This document shows, piece by piece, positions 1 through 7,227 of a stretch of 14,045 bases of DNA. This stretch comes from Dehalococcoidia bacterium (GTDB lineage: Bacteria; Chloroflexota; Dehalococcoidia; Dehalococcoidales; Fen-1064): the NCBI GenBank assembly GCA_030691775.1, contig JAUYDN010000121.1, positions 1-14,045 of the forward strand, written 5' to 3'. The stretch's first letter is position 1. Each line of letters begins with the position of its first letter. Under the pieces are notes generated by a model that saw only the letters and a list, made by a program, of their open reading frames with translations, had not been told where the DNA came from and searched no databases. Position numbers and translations under genes: made by a program.

Positions 1-16
1 GATAGCATTGGGACAA

Positions 17-90
17 CGAAGAATCTGGTGGTGGGGAGGCGTTGTCTTATTCCCCCACTCTGAGATTCTTCGCTTCGCTCCAGAATGACA
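17..90. repeat. Palindromic intergenic repeat, ATGACA-ending family (copy 1)
   Basis: A 10-bp inverted repeat, CGAAGAATCT at 17-26 and AGATTCTTCG at 63-72, is followed by GCTTCGCTC and a tail GAATGACA at 83-90. The 63-90 segment resembles the segment at 930-962. Bases 1-158 contain no credible gene; this repeat is the only structure seen there. It lies downstream of the PHP gene and could act as a weak transcript-ending hairpin, but no T-run was seen. Confidence 0.6.
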
Positions 91-158
91 CCCATTTCTA
101 TCCTTGTTAGTATCGGGAATGATATTAATGAGACAAGCTCCGAGCCCCGCCCCTACGT

Positions 159-803
159 TCAAAACGCCTTCTTTATTTTTGCCCAGGTGGTATGGAAATG
201 GACGAAAGGGCTGGACCGTTTGCCCTGGATTCTAGCTTTTTTCAGCGATTCCAGGAACTCCTGCGGCGTGTTGAAATCGGGTAACTCTACGGTTGTACTG
301 CCAATTTCTGCAATGGTATGGGCATCACTGCCCGCAATGCCAGGCAAGGCGTGGTCGATAGCATAGATTTTTGCCTTGAGGTTGTACCGTTCGAGAGGAC
401 AGCGCGCGTTGAACACTTCGAGGATATCCAGCTGGGGCAGGATTCTTGTCCAGCCTTCGTCATTCAGACGCAAGCCGCGCAGGGGGTCGAAGGGGTGAGG
501 GATGGAGACCAGCCCGCCCTGCGCGCGGATAGCATCGATGGCGCGCTCGATGGACAAGCCGCTGGCGATATGTTCCTTCAGAAACAAGCCCATCACCTCG
601 CCGCTGGGAGTGAGAATCTCTTCGGCGACGACAACCTTGAACGGGGCGATTTCTTTCAATTTGAATGCGCCTTCGGTGGCGTCGTGGTCGGAGATGGCGA
701 TGCAGTCGAGACCGAGTTGCTGGCAACGTTCGATGATTTCATCGAGCTCTGTGTGGCAGTCCATTGAGTAGCGCGTGTGGATGTGAAAGTCAGCTTTCAG
801 CAA
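159..803 (-). CDS. PHP-domain metal-dependent phosphoesterase
   Basis: A 214-residue soluble protein of the PHP (polymerase and histidinol phosphatase) superfamily, probably hydrolysing a phosphate ester or phosphodiester at a di- or trinuclear metal centre. The metal-ligand pattern is intact: H7 and H9 in DFHIHTRYS, H40 and D41 in ISDHD, E61/E62, H78, H103 in IPHPFDP, and D160 and H162 in GSDAH. The length fits a stand-alone PHP enzyme of the TrpH/YciV type rather than a polymerase PHP domain. The start is TTG at 803, preceded by a purine-rich GGAAGGGAAG; no upstream in-frame alternative is as good. It lies 204 nt downstream of the M24 peptidase on the same strand, so it may share a transcript, but a repeat block separates them. 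RNase AM-like 3'-5' nuclease activity is possible; the exact substrate cannot be told from sequence. Confidence 0.88.
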   Translation of the reverse strand: MLKADFHIHTRYSMDCHTELDEIIERCQQLGLDCIAISDHDATEGAFKLKEIAPFKVVVAEEILTPSGEVMGLFLKEHIASGLSIERAIDAIRAQGGLVSIPHPFDPLRGLRLNDEGWTRILPQLDILEVFNARCPLERYNLKAKIYAIDHALPGIAGSDAHTIAEIGSTTVELPDFNTPQEFLESLKKARIQGKRSSPFVHFHTTWAKIKKAF

Positions 804-830
804 TTTGCTTCCCTTCCAGTCTTTTTCCTC

Positions 831-987
831 TCCCTTGAGGGGCTTTGTCTCAAAAGTCGAGTAGCCCTGTCACCCTGACCCCGATGAAAATCGGGGGAAG
901 GGTCTCCCTGCCTACTGAGTAGTGTCGGGGATTCTTCGTTCACTTCGCTCCTCAGAATGACATTTAGGGCAACGTTCCCTTGAGGGG
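831..987. repeat. Mini-element with terminal inverted repeats inside a 12-bp direct repeat
   Basis: The 12-mer TCCCTTGAGGGG occurs at 831-842 and again at 976-987, flanking a 133-bp block. Inside lie near-perfect inverted ends, TGTCACCCTGA at 868-878 and TCAGAATGACA at 952-962 (9 of 11 positions complementary), and a perfect hairpin CCCCGAT-GAAA-ATCGGGG at 879-896. The right-hand part (930-962) matches the copy at 63-90. The arrangement looks like a short non-coding element that entered a palindromic site and duplicated it. This is the main content of the 804-1007 gap; no gene is seen there. Confidence 0.6.
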
Positions 988-1007
988 AGAGGGTAAGGGT
1001 ATCACTT

Positions 1008-2087
1008 CTACTTCCATTTCCGTGCCCGCGATAGCAGTTTCACCTTGCCGTTCTCCAGCATCACCAGGTCTTCAATCCTCACACCGCCCCACCCTGGCAG
1101 GTAAATCCCCGGCTCGATGCTGAAGACCATGCCATCCAGGAGAGCATCGGGCGGCGCCAGCGGGCTGAGACGGGGAAACGGGTCGTGGGTAGCCAGTCCA
1201 ACGCCGTGTCCCAGCCCGTGTCCGAACATTTCACCGTACCCTTCGGCTTTGATGATGCTCCGCGCCAGGTCATCCGCCTGGATGCCGTTCGTGCCCGCAC
1301 AGGTGCCTTCGATAGCGGCTTCTTGCGCCCGCTGTACGATGCCGTAAATCTTGCGGAAGGTGGCATCCGGCTCGCCGATACAGATAGTCCGGGTGAGGTC
1401 ACTGCAATAACCTTTACGCCGCGCGCCCATATCGATGACCACTGGCTCGCCGGCGTTAATGGGACGGTCGGATGGTTTGTGATGAGGCAGGGCGCCGTTC
1501 GGTCCGGCGGCAACGATTACCTCGAAGGGCATAGGACCGCTACCGGCTTCACGCATCGTTTTCTCAAGCTCCCAGGCGACCTGTAGCTCGGTAATACCCG
1601 GTTTGAGTTTCTCTGTTACCTCATTGAACGCTAAATCGCCGATTTCTGCGGCACGCTGGATAAATTCAATCTCCTCTGGCTCTTTGATGCCGCGCAGTGT
1701 CTCTACGGTGTTTTCCAGCGGTATAAGCTGGGTTTGCGGACGTTCTTTCTGCAGGATTCCACTCAATTCCTGGTGGAAAGTAAAAGTGATGTGCGCCTGC
1801 TCAAACCCCAACCGCTTTGTTTCTAACCCATCCAGCAGTTTTGGAAACCACTCTGCGGTTCGTCCTTTGATTTCAAACAGGGTAAAATGCGGTGATTGCT
1901 GTTTTACCTGTTCCACGTAACGAAAATCCGTGGCAAGGATGGCATCCTCAGGGGTAATGAGCACAAAACCCGCCGAGCCATCGAACCCGGAAAGGTAATA
2001 GCGGTTTTCCGGTTGGGAAACAAAGATAGCATCGATTTCCCGTATACCGAGTTCATGCCGCAGTTTTTCCAGTCTACTGGCTGTCAT
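1008..2087 (-). CDS. M24B family Xaa-Pro peptidase (PepP/PepQ-like)
   Basis: A cytoplasmic metallopeptidase that would remove the residue N-terminal to proline or cleave Xaa-Pro dipeptides, serving peptide turnover. With the ATG at 2087 it has 359 residues: an N-terminal creatinase-like domain (about 1-130) and a pita-bread catalytic domain (about 135-355). All five dinuclear metal ligands are visible: D219 in VIDMGAR, D230 in YCSDLTRT, H294 in GHGLGHGVG, E325 in SIEPGIY and E339 in VRIEDL. An in-frame GTG at 2102 would add five residues. The ATG at 2087 is preferred because GGAAG lies about 8 nt upstream. Either way the start overlaps the end of the recombinase gene, so the two are probably translationally coupled. 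Aminopeptidase P versus prolidase cannot be decided from this sequence. Confidence 0.92.
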   Translation of the reverse strand: MTASRLEKLRHELGIREIDAIFVSQPENRYYLSGFDGSAGFVLITPEDAILATDFRYVEQVKQQSPHFTLFEIKGRTAEWFPKLLDGLETKRLGFEQAHITFTFHQELSGILQKERPQTQLIPLENTVETLRGIKEPEEIEFIQRAAEIGDLAFNEVTEKLKPGITELQVAWELEKTMREAGSGPMPFEVIVAAGPNGALPHHKPSDRPINAGEPVVIDMGARRKGYCSDLTRTICIGEPDATFRKIYGIVQRAQEAAIEGTCAGTNGIQADDLARSIIKAEGYGEMFGHGLGHGVGLATHDPFPRLSPLAPPDALLDGMVFSIEPGIYLPGWGGVRIEDLVMLENGKVKLLSRARKWK

Positions 2088-3015
2088 CTGTTTTTCTTCC
2101 ACTGGCGAAGGGGTGCGCAGCCAGGTAGACCTTCTTTGCCTGGCTTTTACTCACGTGTGTATAAATCTGGGTCGTGGACAGGCTGGCGTGGCCGAGTAGC
2201 TCCTGTACCACCCGCAGGTCTGCCCCGCCATCGAGCATGTGGGTGGCGAAAGTATGGCGCAGGACGTGCGGATGCACCTTGCGCGTGATGCCGGCCGCCA
2301 CCGCTTGTTCATCGATAATCTTCTGGACGCGCCGCGGAATCAGGCGTTTGCCGAAACGGTTGATAAAGACAGCTTCTGTTTTCTCATCACTGAGGAGCTT
2401 TTGCCGTCCTTCCGCGAGATAAACGGTCAGGGCATCCGCTGCCGGGTCGCCCATGAGTACGATGCGTTCTTTGTTGCCCTTTCCCACCACCCTGAGTTCC
2501 CTCGTCTCGATGTTTACCTGCCACAGGTCCAACTGAACAATCTCGCTGACGCGTAAGCCGGAAGCATAGAGAAGTTCCAGTATAGCCCTGTCACGCTGTC
2601 CGGCTGGCGTCGTTGCGTCCGGCGCTTCCAGCAAACGCTTGATTTCATCGGCAGTGAGGATAATGGGGAGACGGCGGTCGAGTTTTGGCGAAGAGACCTG
2701 TACCAGCGGGTTTTCTTTGATAATATCTTCATTGTGCAGGTAACGGAAAAAAGAACGGATGGCGGAAAGTTTGTTTGCGATGCTCGATTTCGCCGCCCCG
2801 GTCTGCATCAGATAGTACATATAGTCGCGCAGGGTCTGCCGGTTGACAGCCTCAAAAGAATTGATTTTGCGTGCAAAAAGGAACTGGAAAAACCCTTTCT
2901 CTTTACCGCGTATTTTGTTCCCTACCAGGGCATTGATGTAGGTGGACACGGTGTGTGGCGAGGCATTCCTGCCTGCCCGGAGATAGTTTACATAACGGTC
3001 AATAATCGTCTGCAT
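2074..3015 (-). CDS. xerC/xerD-like: Tyrosine recombinase XerC/XerD family
   Basis: A 313-residue site-specific recombinase of the Xer family, expected to resolve chromosome dimers at a dif site. The N-terminal SAM-like core-binding domain spans about residues 1-105 and the catalytic domain about 115-300. The active site is complete: R155 in SGLRVSE, K179 in VGKGNKER, H250 and R253 in HPHVLRHTF, H276 in LLGHASLSTT and nucleophile Y285 in TQIYTHV. It is close to the 300-residue length of XerC/XerD. The ATG at 3015 has only a weak ribosome-binding site. Its location in a housekeeping block next to topA and dprA, unlike the integrases at 9.4-13 kb, supports the chromosomal Xer role. XerC versus XerD (or a single-Xer system) cannot be told here; no dif site was recognised in the window. 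Confidence 0.9.
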   Translation of the reverse strand: MQTIIDRYVNYLRAGRNASPHTVSTYINALVGNKIRGKEKGFFQFLFARKINSFEAVNRQTLRDYMYYLMQTGAAKSSIANKLSAIRSFFRYLHNEDIIKENPLVQVSSPKLDRRLPIILTADEIKRLLEAPDATTPAGQRDRAILELLYASGLRVSEIVQLDLWQVNIETRELRVVGKGNKERIVLMGDPAADALTVYLAEGRQKLLSDEKTEAVFINRFGKRLIPRRVQKIIDEQAVAAGITRKVHPHVLRHTFATHMLDGGADLRVVQELLGHASLSTTQIYTHVSKSQAKKVYLAAHPFASGRKTDDSQ

Positions 3016-3139
3016 TTAATTAGCTCAGAACCATTCATCCCGATGATATCGACACCACAAAGGAGCACGAACGAGCTATCATTTCCCGATGCAATTGGAA
3101 CGGAGACTCTCGTGGAAGGGTAATGATTTCCACTGCCCC

Positions 3140-3224
3140 GCCCTGAGACCCTTCGTCGTCCCCGTATCTAGTACGGGGCAGGCTCTCCAGGAGAAATGGT
3201 GGGACGGACTCCTCCAGGATGACA
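3140..3224. repeat. Palindromic intergenic repeat (copy with CCCCGTA hairpin)
   Basis: A perfect 7-bp hairpin CCCCGTA-TCTAG-TACGGGG lies at 3160-3178. It is followed by a small TCTCCAGGAGA palindrome and a tail GGATGACA at 3217-3224. The tail matches those of the other intergenic copies. It is non-coding. Confidence 0.5.
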
Positions 3225-3300
3225 AGTAATGATGTTTCCAAAGTAATCATTTGTGCCGATTGCATCAACACCACGAAGTATGAAAACCTTCACTCCTTTT

Positions 3301-3398
3301 TGTCAGTCCCGCCTCCGAGCGGGAATCCAGGCGTATTTCTCTTCTTCTGGATTCCAGCTCTCGTATCACTGTACGGGACAAGCTTCACTGGAATGACA
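3301..3398. repeat. Palindromic mini-element with TGTCA...TGACA ends
   Basis: The block begins TGTCAGTCC (3301-3309) and ends GGAATGACA (3390-3398), which are inverted ends with one mismatch. Inside are a 6-bp hairpin TCCCGC/GCGGGA (3307-3324) and a 9-bp inverted repeat GGAATCCAG (3322-3330) / CTGGATTCC (3347-3355). No coding potential is seen. Together with neighbours it fills much of the 3016-3718 intergenic gap. Confidence 0.6.
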
Positions 3399-3500
3399 TT
3401 TTGGAGTGGTTAATAACAGCAATTATGGGTTCCAAAAGCAAGCTGACCGCCCACTTTGCATAGGGGCGTCTAAGAGGGGCGCAGTCCCTCTTGCTAACAA

Positions 3501-3525
3501 TCTCCCTTCCCCGCGGGAAGGGAGA
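3501..3525. repeat. Perfect 11-bp-stem palindrome
   Basis: TCTCCCTTCCC and GGGAAGGGAGA form an exact 11-bp stem around a 3-base loop (CGC). No uridine tract follows on either strand, so it is recorded as a palindromic repeat rather than an intrinsic terminator. It lies between topA and the xer gene and could still influence the 3' end of the topA transcript. Confidence 0.65.
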
Positions 3526-3583
3526 AAGGGATGGGGCGTTGTGTAAAAGCTTAACCTCCTATTGCGTCAGTTGTTTACTCTGG

Positions 3584-3631
3584 ATACCAGCCGGAGTTTA
3601 CCCCGCACTCTAATACGGGGCTGGTATGACA
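3584..3631. repeat. Palindromic intergenic repeat, ATGACA-ending (hairpin copy)
   Basis: ATACCAGC at 3584-3591 pairs with GCTGGTAT at 3620-3627, with an inner CCCG/CGGG stem (3602-3619), and the copy ends in ATGACA (3626-3631). It lies 88 nt downstream of the topA stop codon on the minus strand and may protect or end that transcript. No gene is seen anywhere in 3016-3718; this region is an array of such palindromes. Confidence 0.55.
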
Positions 3632-3718
3632 AAAGGCGTTTGGTTGTTATTTTCATAGTAATGACGGTAGCGGTGGTGAATTTCCTGCTTTCCTAACGAC
3701 TAATTGCTGTGTGCTGTT

Positions 3719-5860
3719 TCAGTTCCCCGTTACCGCTACTTGCTCCTTCTCTGTTACCTCCGGCAGCGGACCCCGGTAGCGGCATTTCACACACCTGGCG
3801 TGGTTTTCACGGTATTCCGTGAGCAGGTTACCGCAACTCGGGCATGGCTGAGGGAGGGGACGGGCGCTGGTAGCAAACGTACAGTTAGGGTAGTTACTGC
3901 ACCCGAAGAAGACTTTGCCCTTCTTACTGAGGCGCTGGATAAGCTCGCCGATACCGCACTCCGGGCACTTGACCCCGGTCTTTATCTGGTAGCTCTTGGT
4001 GAACTTGCACTCCGGGTAGCCGGTGCAGGCGAGGAATTTACCGAACCTGCCGACTTTTATCGCCAGCGGACGCCCGCACTTCTCGCAAAGCTCGGTGGTA
4101 ATCTCGTCCGGCATTTTCACACGCTCAATACCTGTTTTCGCGGTCTCCAGCATCTTTTCAAATGGCGTGTAGAAATTGCGGACAACGTCCACCCATTCCT
4201 TCTTCTCGCTGGCGATGTCATCGAGGTCATCTTCCATGCGGGCTGTGAACTCGATGTCCACAATGTCCGGGAAGTTATTTTTCAGCAGGTCTGTTACCAC
4301 TGTGCCGAGCTCGGTGGGTTTGAAGATGCCGCCGGTCCTGGTCACGTATTCCCGGTCCTGGATGTTGGCAAGAATCGGCGCATAAGTGCTCGGCCTGCCG
4401 ATGCCTCTTTCTTCCAGCGTGCGGATAAGGCTGGCTTCGGTGAAGCGGGGTGGCGGCTGGGTAAAGCGCTGTTCCGCCAGAATCTGTATCAGCTTCAGAA
4501 TATCGCCCCTGTCCAGGTCAGGCAGTTTTGCCTTGCCTTCATCATATTCCGTTTTACCTTCGTCGCGCTGGTAAAGGATAGTGAAACCGGGGAATTTGAG
4601 CACGGAAGACGTGGCGCGGAACAGGTAGGTATCGCGGGAGCCGGTCGCCTTCGCTTCGATGTCCACCGCAGTGCTATCGTAAATTGCCGCTGCCATCTGG
4701 CTGGCGACCATCCGGTTCCAGATAAGCTGGTAGAGTTTGAACTGAACGGCGGAAAGGTACTGCTTTATCGCGTCCGGGGTGCGGTTGATTCTGGTGGGAC
4801 GGATTGCCTCGTGGGCTTCCTGTGCTCCCTTGACCCGGCGGGTATATACCCTGGCGTGCGGCGGCACAAAGTCTGCTCCATACTTGTTATGGATGAAGTC
4901 CCTGGTTTCACTAATAGCGGTGCGGGCTACCTGCGTGGAATCGGTACGCATGTAGGTAATCAAGCCAACGCTGTCCCCGCCCCCCAGCGGCAAACCTTCA
5001 TAAAGCTCCTGGGCAATTGCCATGGTCTGCCCGGCGGAAAACCGCAGTTTGTACCAGGCTTCCTGCTGGAGCGTGCTCGTAATAAAAGGTGGCGCCGGGT
5101 GACGGACGACTTTTTTGGTCTTGAGTTTATCGACAGTATATTTCGCTCGTTCCAGCCTTTCTTTGAGGGTGTCTGCCTTCTCCTCGTTATTGATTTCCAG
5201 TTTGGTACCGTCCGCCAGGCCGATGAGCTGAGCGCGGAAGGGCTGATTTTCATGTTTCTGAAGCTCTGCCTCAATTACCCAGTATTCCTGGGGGATAAAA
5301 CCCTCAATCTCCCGTTCGCGGTCGACGATTATCCTGAGTGCCACGGACTGCACTCTACCGGCAGAAAGACCGCGCCGTACCTTCTGCCAGAGCAACGGGC
5401 TGAGTTTGTACCCTACCAGACGGTCGAGGACGCGGCGTGCCTGCTGTGCGTTCACCAGGTGGCTATCGATATCGCGGGGATGCTTGAACGCCTGCTGGAC
5501 AGCTTCATCCGTGATTTCGTGGAAGGTGACACGGCGGACGGGTATCTTTCCACCATCGATGACCGTGGCAAGGTGCCAGGCGATGGCTTCCCCCTCGCGG
5601 TCCGGGTCGGTGGCGAGATAGATTGTCTTCGCTTTTTTACCGGCTTCTTTAAGTTCCTTGACCAGCTTGCTCTTGGTGCGAGGTACCACATAACCGGGGG
5701 CGAAATCGTGCTCTACATCCACCCCCAGCTTACTGCGCGGCAAATCGCGGATGTGCCCAATCGATGCCATGAGGATGTATTTGCTCCCCAGTATTTTTCC
5801 CAGCGTTTTTGCCTTCGCTGGCGATTCGACAATGACCAGTTCTTTTTTCTGACTACTCAA
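3719..5860 (-). CDS. topA: DNA topoisomerase I (type IA)
   Basis: A 713-residue type IA topoisomerase that relaxes negative supercoils by single-strand passage. The N-terminal Toprim domain shows E12 in VESPAKAKT and the acidic triad D85/D87/E89 in TDPDREGE. The catalytic tyrosine is Y303 in GLITYMRTDST, with R305 beside it. Three C-terminal zinc-binding modules follow: CEKC...CTGYPEC (about 592-618), CPEC...CSNYPNC (632-660) and a short CPSC...CVKC (673-693). The start is TTG at 5860 with GGAG 7 nt upstream, inside the end of dprA: the two genes overlap by 8 nt, so translation is probably coupled. The length and number of zinc modules are normal for the family. An open frame on the opposite strand across this whole gene is an antisense artefact. 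Confidence 0.97.
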   Translation of the reverse strand: MSSQKKELVIVESPAKAKTLGKILGSKYILMASIGHIRDLPRSKLGVDVEHDFAPGYVVPRTKSKLVKELKEAGKKAKTIYLATDPDREGEAIAWHLATVIDGGKIPVRRVTFHEITDEAVQQAFKHPRDIDSHLVNAQQARRVLDRLVGYKLSPLLWQKVRRGLSAGRVQSVALRIIVDREREIEGFIPQEYWVIEAELQKHENQPFRAQLIGLADGTKLEINNEEKADTLKERLERAKYTVDKLKTKKVVRHPAPPFITSTLQQEAWYKLRFSAGQTMAIAQELYEGLPLGGGDSVGLITYMRTDSTQVARTAISETRDFIHNKYGADFVPPHARVYTRRVKGAQEAHEAIRPTRINRTPDAIKQYLSAVQFKLYQLIWNRMVASQMAAAIYDSTAVDIEAKATGSRDTYLFRATSSVLKFPGFTILYQRDEGKTEYDEGKAKLPDLDRGDILKLIQILAEQRFTQPPPRFTEASLIRTLEERGIGRPSTYAPILANIQDREYVTRTGGIFKPTELGTVVTDLLKNNFPDIVDIEFTARMEDDLDDIASEKKEWVDVVRNFYTPFEKMLETAKTGIERVKMPDEITTELCEKCGRPLAIKVGRFGKFLACTGYPECKFTKSYQIKTGVKCPECGIGELIQRLSKKGKVFFGCSNYPNCTFATSARPLPQPCPSCGNLLTEYRENHARCVKCRYRGPLPEVTEKEQVAVTGN

Positions 5861-6974
5861 TTTTCACTCCGTAAGCTTCTCTGGCTTCACGTGCCAGTAC
5901 ATAAGACATATTCCCCACTGACCTTATCATCCCTTTCAGCTCCATCATCGCCAGTGTACTGCTCACGGTGGCAACTGGCAAGCCGCTCCCCGCGCAAATA
6001 TCGTCGATGTGCGCAGGCTCGGCGGACAGTTTTTGAATCAGAGCGGTTTCGGTCTCGCTTGCCGGGATGATTTCCTTGAACTCGAGTTGCTGGGCGACGG
6101 CACGCAGGTTAAGCTCCTCGAGGATGTCCTGGCAGGTCTGCACCAGCTTGGCGCCTTCCTGGATGAGATGGTTGGTACCACGGCTCGCTGGAGACAGGAT
6201 GCTACCGGGGACTGCTAACACATCGCGGTTCTGCTCCAGGGCGAGGTTGGCGGTAATAAGGGCGCCGCTCCCTTCCCCGGCTTCCGTTACCAGCACTCCC
6301 AGGCTCATACCGCTGAGAATGCGGTTGCGCCGCGGGAAGTGGTCTGCGCGGGGCTTGATACCCGGCGGATATTCGCTGATGAGGGCGCCGTTTTCCAGGA
6401 TGCGCCGCGCCATATTCAGGTTTTCCGCGGGATAGATGATATCGAGCCCGCTGGCAAGAACGGCGATGGTCCTACCGCCGGCATCGAGAGCGGATTGGTG
6501 GGCAATGGAATCGATGCCGCGCGCCAGCCCGCTGACGATGGTGATATTGTTGCGCACCAGGTCGGTAACCAGCTCCTCCGTCACTTGACGGCCGTAAGCG
6601 GTCGCCCGCCGCGTACCCACCACCGCCAGACACCACTCGTTCGCCGCGGTAAGCGTGCCTTTGATATAGAGAACGGGTGGATAATCATAGATTTCCTTGA
6701 GGCGGGCAGGATAAATATCATCGTGCCAGGTTATCACCTGCACGCCATAGCGTTCCAGTTTCTCCATTTCGTCATCGAGCGATATCTTCGGGCGCCAGGT
6801 ATTGATAGCGCGGATAACGGCATCGTCGAGTCGCGCTTTTCTCAGTTCCGCGGGCGGGGCTTGCCAGGCAGACTCCATATCGCCGAAGTGGCTTTCGATC
6901 TGGTTGAACCGCACGCGCCCGATGCTCGGAATGAAGCTGAAACCAACCCAGTACTTCAGGTCTTTTTTGTTCAT
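5853..6974 (-). CDS. dprA: DNA-processing protein DprA (Smf)
   Basis: A 373-residue cytoplasmic protein that binds incoming single-stranded DNA and loads RecA during natural transformation; it is also widespread in bacteria not known to be competent. In order: an N-terminal helix-hairpin-helix/SAM-like region (about 5-60), the Rossmann-fold DprA core (about 80-285) with VVGTRRATAYG, SGLARGIDSIAH, LASGLDIIYP, FPRRNRILSG and GSGALITANLALEQ, and a C-terminal winged-helix domain (about 310-365). All core motifs are intact. The ATG at 6974 lacks an obvious Shine-Dalgarno sequence. It overlaps topA by 8 nt. A dprA-topA arrangement is common in bacteria, so function need not be tied to the mobile DNA further right. 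Confidence 0.95.
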   Translation of the reverse strand: MNKKDLKYWVGFSFIPSIGRVRFNQIESHFGDMESAWQAPPAELRKARLDDAVIRAINTWRPKISLDDEMEKLERYGVQVITWHDDIYPARLKEIYDYPPVLYIKGTLTAANEWCLAVVGTRRATAYGRQVTEELVTDLVRNNITIVSGLARGIDSIAHQSALDAGGRTIAVLASGLDIIYPAENLNMARRILENGALISEYPPGIKPRADHFPRRNRILSGMSLGVLVTEAGEGSGALITANLALEQNRDVLAVPGSILSPASRGTNHLIQEGAKLVQTCQDILEELNLRAVAQQLEFKEIIPASETETALIQKLSAEPAHIDDICAGSGLPVATVSSTLAMMELKGMIRSVGNMSYVLAREAREAYGVKIE

Positions 6975-6985
6975 GGTGAGATATT

Positions 6986-7030
6986 AGCTATCATAACACA
7001 CTAAAAGCTATCAGTTCACAGCTATCAGTT
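6986..7030. repeat. Three short direct repeats AGCTATCA upstream of dprA
   Basis: AGCTATCA occurs at 6986-6993, 7006-7013 and 7020-7027. The last two extend to AGCTATCAGTT. The start-to-start spacings are 20 and 14 bases. They lie 12-56 nt upstream of the dprA start, in its leader or promoter. A regulatory role is possible but not shown; a simple intergenic repeat is equally likely. Confidence 0.45.
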
Positions 7031-7136
7031 TTCAGATAAAGCTTGATGGGAAATTTATCCCGAACTTGTTATTGGAACTGCAGACTAATAAGTTGACCCA
7101 GACAAGCCAGAAGCAAGAATATCAATTGTAGGGGCG

Positions 7137-7177
7137 ACCCTTGAGGTCGACCTGGACGGGGTCAAGCCCCGCCCCGA
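7137..7177. repeat. Paired small hairpins between the MFS gene and dprA
   Basis: Two neighbouring hairpins, CGACC-CTTGA-GGTCG and GGGG-TCAAG-CCCC, lie in the 253-nt gap downstream of the transporter. They are GC-rich and lack a clear T-run, so a terminator role for the transporter is only possible. No gene is seen in 6975-7227. Confidence 0.4.
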
Positions 7178-7227
7178 CATAATTTATCCATTTTGTTCAC
7201 GATTTTCTTCAAGGGCTAAAATCATAA

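Noticed and set aside
1079..1513. A 144-codon frame shifted within the peptidase gene
   Set aside because: It lies in another frame of the M24 gene and is rich in arginine, proline and serine as expected of a shadow frame.
3501..3525. Palindrome considered as an intrinsic terminator
   Set aside because: The stem is strong, but no T-run follows on either strand.
3704..6070. A 788-codon plus-strand open frame opposite topA
   Set aside because: It is antisense to a topA gene with every catalytic and zinc motif intact, and its translation shows no domain logic.
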